This document shows, piece after piece, positions 44,360 to 53,957 of a DNA stretch of 64,000 nt (within the stretch, counting starts at the first letter, position 1; each line of letters starts with the position of its first letter). The stretch covers positions 62,001 through 126,000 of the forward strand of contig CASDPA010000003.1 of assembly GCA_949282255.1 (NCBI GenBank), written 5' to 3'. Below the pieces are notes generated by a model. The model saw only the letters and a program-made list of their open reading frames with translations, had not been told where the DNA came from and ran no database searches. The position numbers and the translations under genes are program-made. This stretch comes from an uncultured Spirochaetales bacterium (lineage in GTDB: Bacteria; Spirochaetota; Spirochaetia; Sphaerochaetales; Sphaerochaetaceae).

Positions 44360-44380
44360 GTGCGACGATACTATACGCAC
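44360..44380. promoter_or_regulatory. Inverted repeat upstream of lon
   Basis: Interrupted palindrome GTGCG-N11-CGCAC, 63 bases upstream of the lon ATG. Other positions of the spacer are partly symmetric. It does not match the CIRCE element. It lies in the 143-base gap between lon and bcp, where lon promoter signals are expected. Operator role is inferred. Confidence 0.35.
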
Positions 44381-44440
44381 AAAGAGTCGCTTTATATTAT
44401 GCAATATTTTTAAAAAAACATGACAGCCCCACGTCCAATT

Positions 44441-44896
44441 TTATTTCAAAGCTTCGAGCACCTGTTTGCCGTGGTTGGAGACATCCACCTTTTTAAATAT
44501 TTTCATTATTACCCCGTTTTCATCGATAATATAGGTTTTTCTCAAGACTCCCATACTCTTTTTCCCATACATGTTTTTTTCTCCCCATGCTTCATAAAGT
44601 TCCATCACTTTATGATCGGGATCGCATAACAGGGTGAAGGGAAGGGCTAATTTATCGATGAAAGCGGAATGCTTATCCACGCCATCCGGGCTTACTCCCA
44701 GCACGACAGCGTTCATTCCGAGAAGTTCTTCATGGCTATCTCTTAGAGAGCATGCCTCTTTCGTGCAACCGGGGGTATTGTCCTTAGGGTAGAAATAAAG
44801 GACTACCTTTTTCCCCCTGAATTGGGAAAGCGCCACATCTTCATTCCTGTCGTTTTTAAGTATGAAATCAGGTGCACTTTGGCCTATTTGTAACAT
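44441..44896 (-). CDS. bcp: Thiol peroxidase of the Bcp/PrxQ class
   Basis: A 151-aa thioredoxin-fold peroxidase for H2O2 and organic peroxides. The peroxidatic Cys and its partner five residues later are in KDNTPGCTKEACSLRD; APDFILKNDRNEDVAL opens the fold and YGKKSMGVLRKTYIID is the typical C-terminal segment. Single gene; the ATG at 44896 follows an AGGAGG-like site (GGAGGATAA). Its end faces the lon upstream region. Confidence 0.96.
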   Translation of the reverse strand: MLQIGQSAPDFILKNDRNEDVALSQFRGKKVVLYFYPKDNTPGCTKEACSLRDSHEELLGMNAVVLGVSPDGVDKHSAFIDKLALPFTLLCDPDHKVMELYEAWGEKNMYGKKSMGVLRKTYIIDENGVIMKIFKKVDVSNHGKQVLEALK

Positions 44897-45149
44897 TTAT
44901 CCTCCCTCGTTTCATTATGAAAACGCCTATTAAATAATATTAACGTTTTGTCTCCATTAATTCAAATAAAAAGGGTTTTTTCCTTATGCTTATAACTTTG
45001 AAAATGTCATTGCTGATAATCATTGAAAATAAATACGGCTTGAAACTTGAAATTACCTTTTCTTTGGTATAGATTGTTTTCCAATCTATGATTGATTTGC
45101 ATTGTAAGAAATTATTAAATGCATATTGATCGGTTCAAGGGGGAAGGTA

Positions 45150-46715
45150 TTGAATTCATCATCATTGCAGATGCTTGTTTCCATGATTCTGTATATCGCA
45201 GTAGTAATTGGAATAGGCATATATTTTGCCAAAAGGGCGAATGAAAACTCGGAAAACTATTATCTAGGGGGTCGTTCGCTAGGCCCCTGGGTCACTGCAT
45301 TCAGCGCAGAAGCTTCAGATATGAGCGGTTGGCTTCTGATGGGGCTCCCCGGTCTTGCTTATTGGTGCGGTATCGCAGATGCTTTCTGGACCGCGTTCGG
45401 TCTTGCCGTGGGAACTTATATCAACTGGCTCGTCACCGCAAAGAGACTAAGACAGTATTCGATAAAGGTTGATAATGCAATCACGATTCCGGATTTCCTT
45501 TCAAACAGGTTCCATGAGAAGAAGAAAGTGATACTGACAATCTCCTCGTTGTTCATACTGGTGTTTTTCTGCGTTTATGCCGCCAGTTGCTTCGTAACCT
45601 GTGGCAAACTCTTTTCGTCCATATTCTCGGCTCCGTATGTGCCGATGATGCTATGCGGTGTGCTACTTGTTGTGTTTTATACATTCCTTGGAGGATTTTT
45701 GGCAGAGAGCACCTCGGATTTCATGCAGGCGGTCATAATGATCTTTGCCCTGGTTTGTGTGCTTGTCTCGGGAACTGTTGCCGCCGGCGGTTTGAACGAG
45801 GTGTTTGCAAATCTGAAAAACATTCCTGGGTTCCTTGATTTCTTTACCCTTGCCAATCCGGTCACTGATGCAAACGGTGTCCAGCAGGTTGTACAGGGTG
45901 TGCCTGTCTTCGGCGATAGCCAGAACTACGGATTTATTAGGATACTGTCCATGCTGGCATGGGGCCTTGGGTATTTTGGAGTTCCTCAGGTTCTGTTGCG
46001 CTTCATGGCTATAAGGAATGTCGACGAGTTAACCAAGAGCAGGAGAGTTGCAACCGTATGGGTTGTGATATCGCTTGCTTCCGCACTTTTTATAGGCCTT
46101 GTGGGCAGAGCCTTCCAGCCTGCAGCATTGCTTACATCATCGGATGCGGAGAATATCTTTTCCCTTCTGGCCTCGATATTGATGCATCCCCTTTTTGCGG
46201 GCATCGTTATGGCTGGAATATTAGCAGCAACCATAAGCTCGTCCGATTCCTATCTCCTAATAGCATCCTCCGCGTTCGCGAAGAATCTGTACCAAGGGGT
46301 GATGAAAAAAGACGCCAGCGACAAGCAGGTCATGAACATGAGCAGGATAACCCTTTTGGCCATTGCGGTTCTGGGCGCTGTGATTGCTATTGATGAGGAT
46401 AGCGTTATATTCAATATAGTGAGTTTTGCGTGGGCAGGCTTCGGTGCCACTTTCGGACCTGTGATCATACTCTCACTGTTCTGGAGAAAAACAAGTCGCA
46501 GAGGCGCAATTGCAGGCATGATTTCGGGAGCTGCGATGGTCTTTATATGGAAATTCCTCATCAGCCCTCTTGGCGGGGTCTTTGGAATCTACGAACTTCT
46601 TCCCGCGTTCTTGGTCTCACTGTTGTTCATAATAGTGTTCTCCCATCTTGAAGGAGGCCCAGGAGTCGAGATTGAAAAGGAATTCGATGAGGTTGCTTCG
46701 GAAGTTCTCAAATAG
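45150..46715 (+). CDS. putP: Sodium/proline symporter (SSS family)
   Basis: A 521-aa sodium-solute symporter with 13 hydrophobic helices. The start is the TTG at 45150, six bases after AGGGGGAAGG; a further TTG at 45126 overlaps no ribosome site and is less likely. Seen: NYYLGGRSLGPWVTAFSAEASDMSGW (sodium-binding first unwound helix), WGLGYFGVPQVLLRFMAIR, and ISSSDSYLLIASSAF. PutP imports proline with Na+. Alternatives are other SSS amino-acid symporters, but the motif set fits PutP best. Closed by a terminator at 46731. Confidence 0.94.
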   Translation: MNSSSLQMLVSMILYIAVVIGIGIYFAKRANENSENYYLGGRSLGPWVTAFSAEASDMSGWLLMGLPGLAYWCGIADAFWTAFGLAVGTYINWLVTAKRLRQYSIKVDNAITIPDFLSNRFHEKKKVILTISSLFILVFFCVYAASCFVTCGKLFSSIFSAPYVPMMLCGVLLVVFYTFLGGFLAESTSDFMQAVIMIFALVCVLVSGTVAAGGLNEVFANLKNIPGFLDFFTLANPVTDANGVQQVVQGVPVFGDSQNYGFIRILSMLAWGLGYFGVPQVLLRFMAIRNVDELTKSRRVATVWVVISLASALFIGLVGRAFQPAALLTSSDAENIFSLLASILMHPLFAGIVMAGILAATISSSDSYLLIASSAFAKNLYQGVMKKDASDKQVMNMSRITLLAIAVLGAVIAIDEDSVIFNIVSFAWAGFGATFGPVIILSLFWRKTSRRGAIAGMISGAAMVFIWKFLISPLGGVFGIYELLPAFLVSLLFIIVFSHLEGGPGVEIEKEFDEVASEVLK

Positions 46716-46730
46716 ATTTAGGACATATAT

Positions 46731-46762
46731 CGCCGTCCGTTTTCGGATGGCGGTTTTTTTTA
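46731..46762 (+). terminator. Terminator of putP
   Basis: Nine-pair hairpin CGCCGTCCG/CGGATGGCG with one G-U pair, then about nine T. It overlaps the last bases of the convergent YwaF-like gene. Confidence 0.85.
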
Positions 46763-47515
46763 ATTATTCCGTCCTTCTCTTATCAATCCAAAATTATTTC
46801 TTTTTTTAATAAGATAAACCGATCCGTACATGAGCGACCATAAAACAAGGGCGATAAATAAAAATCCGAGCCTGTACCAGGGGCCGATCAGTTTTTCAAG
46901 TATGCTAAGAGGATTTCCTTCATCTGCGCCGTTCATGAAAAAGAAGTTTGTTTTTAGTACGCTGTTTACACCAAAAGCAGCAGCTGAACCTAGCAGTAGA
47001 TAAAGCACGAGGCGCGGCAGATGCCTGATATTGGGAGTGAATCCCTCAGCAAGCAGCAGACACGGGTATATGACGATAAGAAGGTGTATGGAGAAGCTAT
47101 GCATGCACATAATATTTAAAAATGGCAGGCTGCTCCAGTTTGGAAAGAGTAGGGCCATCGCCGCACCAGGAAGGCTGACGGCGAATAGGAATTCCTTTGA
47201 CATCGGGCTTTCCGTCTTGTAGTGCCAAAAGGCTACAAACATCGAAATCGAACATAGATGAAGCGGCAGGTAGGCCCAGTTCCACTGTCCGGTGGGTATT
47301 GTGACAAACCATTTTAAGGCTTCGTCTGCGAACATCGCGATCACGATATTCCTTTGCATCCTCTTTTGTTTTTCCCTATCTGCATTTTTATAATACCTTA
47401 CGGCGCAATAAATCGATACCGCTGACAATATCAACCAGAATATGTGCCCTGCGGAATAAGATCCCATTCCGATTCCGGGCGGAACCGTTTTCTCCGCGTA
47501 AAGAAAGTTCGACAT
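46760..47515 (-). CDS. YwaF/TMEM164-family integral membrane protein
   Basis: A 251-aa membrane protein with seven hydrophobic helices. The segment YLPLHLCSISMFVAF in helix 3, the paired HLLIVIYPCLLLAEGF and NFFFMNGADEGNP-type loop are as in the YwaF (TIGR02206)/TMEM164 family. Some members are acyltransferases in lipid metabolism, but the bacterial role is unknown. Single gene, convergent with putP; its start faces the unknown gene at 47694 with about 180 bases between. Confidence 0.8.
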   Translation of the reverse strand: MSNFLYAEKTVPPGIGMGSYSAGHIFWLILSAVSIYCAVRYYKNADREKQKRMQRNIVIAMFADEALKWFVTIPTGQWNWAYLPLHLCSISMFVAFWHYKTESPMSKEFLFAVSLPGAAMALLFPNWSSLPFLNIMCMHSFSIHLLIVIYPCLLLAEGFTPNIRHLPRLVLYLLLGSAAAFGVNSVLKTNFFFMNGADEGNPLSILEKLIGPWYRLGFLFIALVLWSLMYGSVYLIKKRNNFGLIREGRNN

Positions 47516-47693
47516 GATGCCTTATCTTAAGACCGCACCGCCATCGTGGTCAATCGAGTATGATGCCGGTTTTTTCGATTTGCTTGACAAGTTGAATGTA
47601 TTGCCTGAAGATGTTGAAAACCAAGGTAATAGTGGTTCTATGTAATTGAAATAGGAGCAAATATATGCCGAAGACCTGAAAGGAGGTGTGCTC

Positions 47694-48347
47694 ATGTTTA
47701 GCGAACAGGAAATCTCGAGGCTTATAATCCTTCATGATCAAATAGAGGCAAGAAAAAAGCATCAGTATGCTGCTCCAACCTACAAGGACAGGCCTGCACT
47801 TGTCGAAATGGAGCGGATTCTGCTATCAAATAGCGAGGAGACTGCGGATGTACTTTGTGAAAAGATTGCTGTATTGAGATATTTGGCCATATGTTACGAT
47901 GAAATGTGTCGTACGGGAGTTTCTTTCAAGTTTTATAACAAATTAATTGAAGCACACGCAAAACTCTCCTTTCTTGAAGCCTATGGAGATGAGGATATGG
48001 AGCTTTTGGAGGAGGATTTTTACAATGCAGTTAAGGCTAGGAATCTTTACTATAGGGATGACTGTCATGATCTTGTCACAATGTTGGATGGACTGTTGCC
48101 AAAAGATAAAATCGATAATCTTTTAGACTCTGCAATAAAAAGGTGCGGCTATCTGCCAAAAAACGATCCTGTGGAACTTACAGATCGATATCTATCGGTG
48201 ATAGACGGTGTTGAGGAAAAGATAGAAAAGACCATGACCACCGGAATATGCCATGAATACTGGGCTTTGAAGGCCCGATATCTTGATGAGCTGGGAATTT
48301 ATTGGCGTTCACCTGTTTTACTGAATCCCAATATTATGTTCGACTGA
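47694..48347 (+). CDS. Hypothetical protein, helical
   Basis: 217 aa from the ATG at 47694, six bases after AAAGGAGG; a GTG at 47688 overlaps the ribosome site. No signal or membrane segment. The chain is charged and helical, with repeated short helices (LIILHDQIEARKKHQYAAPT, EKIAVLRYLAICYDEMCRTG, WALKARYLDELGIYWRS). No family recognised. It is a single gene in a sparse part of the window. Composition and a good ribosome site support it being real. Confidence 0.65.
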   Translation: MFSEQEISRLIILHDQIEARKKHQYAAPTYKDRPALVEMERILLSNSEETADVLCEKIAVLRYLAICYDEMCRTGVSFKFYNKLIEAHAKLSFLEAYGDEDMELLEEDFYNAVKARNLYYRDDCHDLVTMLDGLLPKDKIDNLLDSAIKRCGYLPKNDPVELTDRYLSVIDGVEEKIEKTMTTGICHEYWALKARYLDELGIYWRSPVLLNPNIMFD

Positions 48348-48676
48348 ACGGAGCATTTAAGATTCCGATGGAAAAGCAATGCGTCCTTTTATTTGAAATA
48401 GCTGGGTAGATTATTGTTCATTTTTTCAGTTCCATGACGATCTCATCTTTTTTGATCACTATAGTACATGTATAAATCGAGTGCATTTTATTCTTTTCTG
48501 CACTGATAAAAAAGCGCAAGGTATCCACTTTCTCTTGCAAGCCAGATAATGTGGGTCATGTAATAGGTGTTGATAATTTTCAGTTTTTCCTTGACTAAAC
48601 ACTTACCTCATTCAAACAATTTAAATAGGGGTTCAGTATGAATCTCCATCCTACATCATCTGCTAGGAGGGGTTTT
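48348..48676. other. Gene-free stretch before the small barrel gene
   Basis: About 330 bases, no gene seen. It should hold the promoter for the protein at 48677; a TTGACT at about 48591 has no well-spaced -10 box. No repeat or terminator recognised after the gene at 47694. Confidence 0.4.
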
Positions 48677-49216
48677 ATGGTGAAAAAGATTTCTTTGCTT
48701 CTTATTTTATTTCTTATTGTTTTTCCTGCTGCTTTTGCCGCGACGCAAGTGGATCTGGTCGGCGGTGTCGGAGGCTCCATCATCAGCATGGGGTTTGGAA
48801 CACTTGGAGGGAATACGGGAGGAGATTTCCAGATGGTCTTCGATGTTTCGGCAGAAACGGATGTTTTATTCAATGCCAATCATGGCCTATATGCCGGACT
48901 TGGCTTGAGTGCCACAGCAGCGCGCAACGGCTCCGCATCGCTTATGATTTTCGCCGGATATATGTTCAGAACGCCTGTTAAGGATTTTGACCTTGTTGTC
49001 GGCGTTGGTCCTCATGTCAGCGGCATAGGATCTGACGAAGGACGTTTCGGAATATCTTCCAGTGTGAATTTGGACTATTATATGACCGAACGGGTATTTC
49101 TGCGTGGAGGAGCGGGAGTGAGGATTGATTTCCTCCGATTCGGAGGCAGGACGAGCAACGGAATGTTCTGGGTGACATTGACCGGTCCGTTCTTCTCCCT
49201 TGGCTATTCCTTCTAG
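48677..49216 (+). CDS. Secreted small beta-barrel-like protein
   Basis: 179 aa from the ATG at 48677 (MVKKISLLLILFLIVFPAAF, cleavage near AFA); AGGAGG sits nine bases upstream, and an upstream ATG at 48638 overlaps the region before it and is not supported. The mature chain is glycine-rich with regular strands: VDLVGGVGGSIISMGFGTLG, YAGLGLSATAARNG, and a final TGPFFSLGYSF ending in Phe, the mark of outer-membrane barrels. It resembles the OmpW/opacity-type small barrels in build. Function unknown. Followed by a terminator. Confidence 0.75.
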   Translation: MVKKISLLLILFLIVFPAAFAATQVDLVGGVGGSIISMGFGTLGGNTGGDFQMVFDVSAETDVLFNANHGLYAGLGLSATAARNGSASLMIFAGYMFRTPVKDFDLVVGVGPHVSGIGSDEGRFGISSSVNLDYYMTERVFLRGGAGVRIDFLRFGGRTSNGMFWVTLTGPFFSLGYSF

Positions 49217-49258
49217 AAGCATTTTATCATTTTTTCACAAAACCGTCTGTATTGCATT

Positions 49259-49286
49259 AAAGCCTGCATGGTCATGCAGGCTTTTG
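49259..49286 (+). terminator. Terminator after the small barrel gene
   Basis: Perfect 11-base arm hairpin AAGCCTGCATG/CATGCAGGCTT with a GT loop and a short T run. Confidence 0.85.
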
Positions 49287-49805
49287 CGGTTTTGGATGAT
49301 TTTATGCTATAAATCCGATGAAATAATACTTTTTTCTTGTTTGTTTTTTCTATTCACCTGACGTATAGCGGAAAAATGGGAAAATTTATAGTAAAGAAAA
49401 ACACTGATATGTATGAAGCTAAAATGATAGACTCTGCTGATTTTGACAAAATGCAACAAGAAGATAAATGAGGCTATCGGATATATGTATGTGCAGAAGA
49501 ACAGCCTTAATCGTACACCTCCATTTTTTAATATCTGATCTGAATCTGGAAAAATGCCTGACATGTTGTAGGTTTTATTATGTTATTTTACTTGATTAAG
49601 GAGCCAGGGAATATATGTATTTTTTGTATGATTATAGTAGCGTAGCAAAACTCCATACTGCATGATGAATCAAAAGTATTTTCGTTTTGAAAACGGTTTT
49701 AAATCATTGTTTACTTGTAGTGCAAAAGATTTTTTCATTTTGAACTTTTTTATAACGGTAATGAAAATGAATTTGTGATTTAAAATTTCATGATAGACTT
49801 TTGGT
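49287..49805. other. AT-rich stretch before the AGE epimerase
   Basis: About 520 bases with strong AT bias and no gene on either strand that I can support. Short frames present have no ribosome site or family likeness. It should hold the epimerase promoter, which I could not place. Confidence 0.4.
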
Positions 49806-51068
49806 ATGGATTACAAAAGAATAAGGGATTTTTATATAGACGGAATTGAAAATAACCTACTTCCATATTGGATTGATTATGCAGATAAGGAATATGGTGG
49901 TGTTCTTAACTGTATATCCAACGACGGTAAAAAACTTTTGAGTAGCGATAAGTTCTCCTGGTCTCAGGGCAGATGGCTTTGGATTCTCTCGACGATATTT
50001 GAACTTACCGAACAAGGCGTGTTTTCTTCTGTTGACATGAATTTACTTTCAACATTGATGATCAATACATTTGAGTTCATTAGAAAATATGTTGTCACAA
50101 ATTCATATAGATGTCATTTTCTTCTTGATAGATATGGGAATGTCATCCCGGATGATGTTTACGGCCGTACCGATCTCTCGATTTATGCTGATTGCTTTGT
50201 TTTGATCGGAATGTCCTCGTACATCAGGGTTATGCATGATGAGAAAAACGTGCCGTTAGCAGACAGACTATGTGTAAGCATTGTAAAACGTCTAAAATCC
50301 GGTGATTATCTAACCGAACCATATCCGATACCCAGTGGTTACAGCGTCCACGGGGTACCGATGATAATGCTGAATACTTTGGATGAGTATGCGAAGATGA
50401 GGGAATCATTCGGTCTGGATTCCTCTTTTGCCGTTTCTCTGGCTTCAAAGGAACTTTCCTTTATACTTGACCGCTTGTATGACGAAAAACGCGGTTTGAT
50501 CCGTGAACATGCCTCTGATGATGTGAACAGCTTGGGACGGCTTATCGATAGACATGTGAATCCAGGGCACATCCTGGAGGATGCCTGGTTCTGGATCGAA
50601 CATCTTGAAAGATATGGAGACCTAAGGGAGAGACTTTTTCAAATTGAAAGGATTGTTTCAAGCACATTTTCTCTGGGCTGGGATGATGAATATGGAGGTC
50701 TTTTCAGATTTGTCGACTGCGATGGGGGGATGCCACATGGTGATTTAATTTGTACGCCATATGAGAAATTGATTGCTGAGACCTGGGACATGAAACTTTG
50801 GTGGCCTCATTCCGAAGCTCTTTATATCTCTTTGCTTTTGCATAAGATCACAAATAAAGAGTGTTATGAAGAAATGTATTTAAAGACTTCATCATATGTG
50901 TTTTCGGTTTTCCCGAAAGGAGCGGATAAGGAATGGATACAGATACGGAAACGGGATGGAAAACCTGAGGATAAGGTCGTAGCCCTTCCTGTAAAAGATC
51001 CGTTCCACATTCTTAGGGATTATTTAAAGATTATAGTACGGATGGATAAGTGTGATACAGCTGATTGA
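49806..51068 (+). CDS. AGE-family sugar epimerase/isomerase
   Basis: A 420-aa (alpha/alpha)6-barrel protein of the N-acylglucosamine 2-epimerase family. Seen: WIDYADKEYGGVLNCI near the N-terminus, SWSQGRWLWILSTI, RTDLSIYADCFVLIGM, HILEDAWFWIEH with a conserved His, WDDEYGGLFRFVD and KLWWPHSEALYISLLL with the catalytic-type His. Members interconvert N-acylglucosamine/mannosamine, mannose/fructose or cellobiose epimers; the C-terminal WWPHSEA motif is shared by all. No Shine-Dalgarno is seen. It precedes the sugar cluster by 470 bases and probably belongs to the same sugar use. Confidence 0.88.
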   Translation: MDYKRIRDFYIDGIENNLLPYWIDYADKEYGGVLNCISNDGKKLLSSDKFSWSQGRWLWILSTIFELTEQGVFSSVDMNLLSTLMINTFEFIRKYVVTNSYRCHFLLDRYGNVIPDDVYGRTDLSIYADCFVLIGMSSYIRVMHDEKNVPLADRLCVSIVKRLKSGDYLTEPYPIPSGYSVHGVPMIMLNTLDEYAKMRESFGLDSSFAVSLASKELSFILDRLYDEKRGLIREHASDDVNSLGRLIDRHVNPGHILEDAWFWIEHLERYGDLRERLFQIERIVSSTFSLGWDDEYGGLFRFVDCDGGMPHGDLICTPYEKLIAETWDMKLWWPHSEALYISLLLHKITNKECYEEMYLKTSSYVFSVFPKGADKEWIQIRKRDGKPEDKVVALPVKDPFHILRDYLKIIVRMDKCDTAD

Positions 51069-51539
51069 TATTCACATCTAAGAATCTGACCATGATGGAT
51101 TTTTACTTTTACTTATTCCTTTCTTTGAAAAATAATATGGGAGTCTGCTGTGCCAACAGAAATTAGTGCACTATATTCCCATTGTTTTTCGAATGGTAAA
51201 AAATTTTTTTACATTATTTATAATAACTATTACATTCCGTATTCGGTATTTTATTATTGAAATATAGTTCATATTTGTAAAGATCGGTCAATTGTATACG
51301 GCTTTGCCTTTATATTTAAGAAAGGAAAAGATGTATAAGGATTAATATGATGCATCTTATTTATCAAAACAATGGAAAGAAATTCACTAGAAAACTGGCG
51401 TAGATTCATAATGTGGCTTTATTTTTGTATATATTTTTTCTATTGCTTTCCTTAAAAAAGTGGACTTACCTGTTTTTTTCCGTTTATTATTTCCATGAGG
51501 GCCTGATTTCGGCCCCTATTCTTGCACAGGGGTGTTTTT
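51069..51539. other. AT-rich gap before the DeoR cluster
   Basis: About 470 bases with no gene. It should contain the promoter for the DeoR-to-permease run; no clear -35/-10 pair was identified. Confidence 0.4.
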
Positions 51540-52292
51540 ATGAACATACGCGAAAGACAGTCCCAGATCTTGTCTGTACTGAATGATAAGGAGTTCGTCA
51601 CTGTTGAGGAACTGTCGGAAATGCTTGATGTGACCAAGGTCACCATAAGATCGGATCTTTCCACACTCGAGGAAAAGGGCATGTTGGTGCGTGTCCACGG
51701 GGGCGCGACCATTACGGAACGCAAATCACTCGCAAGAATAGTGAGCAATACACTGAACGAATACAGGGATGAAAAGATGCGCATAGCAAAAAGGGCTGCA
51801 GCACTTGTGCATCCGGATCAGACTATCATAATCGATTCCGGAAGTACAACTGTACATATGGTTAGGTACCTTTCTGGAAAGCGCATAACGCTTGTGACCG
51901 GTAGCCTCATAGCTATCGACGAGGCAGCTGGTGACGAGTCTTTGGAGGTTGTCGTGTTCGGAGGCATGCTCCGCCGTGCGTCCATGGGCGTCATCGGTGG
52001 CTTTGCTAGACATAATCTTGAACAGATACATGCCGATTTTTATTTCATGGGTGCTTCTGGATATACTAAAGATCAGATATTCTGCTCCAACTTAGTAGAG
52101 GCCGAAACTAAACAGGCGATGATGAGAAGCGCCGATCGTGTATGCTTCCTTGCGGATTCCAGCAAATTCGGGAAAAAGGCGTTTGCAAATGTCTCTTCCT
52201 GGGACTGTATCGATTACTTTATAACTGATGCAATTTCCGATGAGCTAAGAAATGAACTGGAATCAAAAGGTGTGTCGGTTATAATAGCATAA
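51540..52292 (+). CDS. DeoR-family transcriptional regulator
   Basis: 250 aa from the ATG at 51540 (MNIRERQSQILSVLNDKEFV), after CAGGGGTG. The DeoR winged helix is VEELSEMLDVTKVTIRSDLSTLEEKGMLVRVHGGA (about residues 20-54); the C-terminal DeoRC sugar-phosphate sensor has DSGSTTVHMVRYL, TGSLIAIDE and ADSSKFGKKAF. DeoR proteins usually repress sugar genes and release DNA on binding a phosphorylated sugar, so a hexose phosphate is the likely signal. It heads the gene run 51540-58906, with which it is plausibly autoregulated. Confidence 0.93.
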   Translation: MNIRERQSQILSVLNDKEFVTVEELSEMLDVTKVTIRSDLSTLEEKGMLVRVHGGATITERKSLARIVSNTLNEYRDEKMRIAKRAAALVHPDQTIIIDSGSTTVHMVRYLSGKRITLVTGSLIAIDEAAGDESLEVVVFGGMLRRASMGVIGGFARHNLEQIHADFYFMGASGYTKDQIFCSNLVEAETKQAMMRSADRVCFLADSSKFGKKAFANVSSWDCIDYFITDAISDELRNELESKGVSVIIA

Positions 52293-52394
52293 TTTTGCTT
52301 TCAAAAGTATTACTTTCGTTTTGCTTTCCTTTGCTTTCTTTTAGCTTGCGCTTATCTCAATCTATGATATCCTTAATGATGAGGTATTTCATTT

Positions 52395-53954
52395 ATGGAT
52401 AATAGTAAGCTCAATTTGGGAATGTTTAAGGCATACGATATAAGAACCAAGATGGAAAAGCTTGACGGACCACTTTTGGAACGTCTTGCATTTAGTATTG
52501 GCAGATATATTATCGATGATCTAAAGGCTGGAAGCGTGGTGATATGTCGCGATGCGCGAATCGGAGCCCCTACTGTGCTGGAGAAGATGATTGATATTTT
52601 CTCGGCACTTGGGCTGGATGTTCTAGTCAATCCTCTACAGGTTTCCACATGTCAGTTCTATTATTCATGTATGCGCCATCCTACGAGTGCAGGGATAATG
52701 GTGACCGCAAGCCACAACCCCAAGGAATATGTCGGGTTTAAACTGATGGGGATGCATAACGTTCCACTGGCTTTTGGATACGGCCCATCCGGTGGAATCG
52801 AAGCAATAAAGCGGTATTATATTGAAGATGTTCGCATACGAACAACGGCTTTACGCGGCAAGGTGCGCATGATATCTTACATGGAGGATTTCATTCAGTA
52901 TTCGATGGATTTGGCCGGTGTGAAAAAAGGCTCTCTTGCGGGATTAAATGTCATGGGCGAGTTCCTCTGCGGATCTGCGGGGGCCGAGGTTGCCACGGCC
53001 TTCGGTCTTGCCGGAGCTGATTTTAGGGCGAGAAACCTGATTCCAAATGGGATGTTTCCGGCTGGGGATCCGAATCCGATAATAGAATCAAGTATCGCAC
53101 CTGCACGCGAAGCTATGGCAAACGGCGGTTTCGATATAGGTTTCTGTTTCGATGGGGATGGCGATAGGATGGATTTGATGGATGAGACAGGAAGACAGAT
53201 AGTGCCCGGCTTCAATATCGCTGTTTTAATACCTTATATACTCGATATATTCAAACCAGCATTTAAGCAATCGTTTCATCCGAAGTTCTATGCTGATGTA
53301 AAGGCCATTCCGACTGCGATTTCGGAGATTGCCAAGGCCGGTATCGACGTACATATGATACGTAACGGTCATTCGTTTATAAAAGCGAAGCTGATGGAGA
53401 ATTTTTCATCCGGTTTTCTTGCCAGCGAAGAGGAGAGCGCCCATTACTATATGAATTTTCCTCTTGACCTAAAGGATTGGAGCAAGGGAGCAGTCGCGTC
53501 AGAGAATACTTTGTTTTTCTCCTTGTTGACGGCGAGGGCTTGGATGGAGAATCCAAGCAAATATGAACATATGCGCACTATGCAGAAGAGTTTTTACAGG
53601 GTTAAGGAATGGCCGTTGTACTTCGACAACAGTTTCGAGCGCATGCAGGAAATAATGGACGATGTAGAGAAACTGATGGCGTTGAAGGGGGCAAGTGTCG
53701 TCAAAAGGATGGAAGATGGAAGTGACCTCGATGCAGTACTGATGCGTTTCAATCTTCCGGCTAAAATCACGGCAAAAACAAGTCTTGACGGAACCTGGTG
53801 TCAAGTAGCCGAAAGAATTTCACGCAGTGAAGACGCCATGACCAGATGGGAGGTGGTTTCTTCGGATGAAGCCATATGTTATGAGATGAACGCAGAAATA
53901 AGGAGAATAACGGACAGGTACGTATCCTCCGGATGTGCACATTACGGGGAGTAG
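52395..53954 (+). CDS. Phosphomannomutase/phosphoglucomutase
   Basis: Alpha-D-phosphohexomutase of 519 aa. The catalytic phosphoserine lies in GIMVTASHNPKEYVGFK (Ser106), the metal loop in CFDGDGDRMDLMD (about residue 248), and the sugar-binding loop in FLASEEESAHYY (GEMSGH-type in others). It interconverts hexose-1- and 6-phosphates. It is larger than the usual 450-460 aa, with a longer C-terminal domain. Four bases separate it from the isomerase gene, so the two are coupled. The ATG has a GAGG site. Confidence 0.92.
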   Translation: MDNSKLNLGMFKAYDIRTKMEKLDGPLLERLAFSIGRYIIDDLKAGSVVICRDARIGAPTVLEKMIDIFSALGLDVLVNPLQVSTCQFYYSCMRHPTSAGIMVTASHNPKEYVGFKLMGMHNVPLAFGYGPSGGIEAIKRYYIEDVRIRTTALRGKVRMISYMEDFIQYSMDLAGVKKGSLAGLNVMGEFLCGSAGAEVATAFGLAGADFRARNLIPNGMFPAGDPNPIIESSIAPAREAMANGGFDIGFCFDGDGDRMDLMDETGRQIVPGFNIAVLIPYILDIFKPAFKQSFHPKFYADVKAIPTAISEIAKAGIDVHMIRNGHSFIKAKLMENFSSGFLASEEESAHYYMNFPLDLKDWSKGAVASENTLFFSLLTARAWMENPSKYEHMRTMQKSFYRVKEWPLYFDNSFERMQEIMDDVEKLMALKGASVVKRMEDGSDLDAVLMRFNLPAKITAKTSLDGTWCQVAERISRSEDAMTRWEVVSSDEAICYEMNAEIRRITDRYVSSGCAHYGE

Positions 53955-53957
53955 CGT

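Noticed and set aside
49307-49564. 85-codon reverse frame before the AGE epimerase
   Set aside because: Very AT-rich stretch, low-complexity hydrophobic reading, no start signal.
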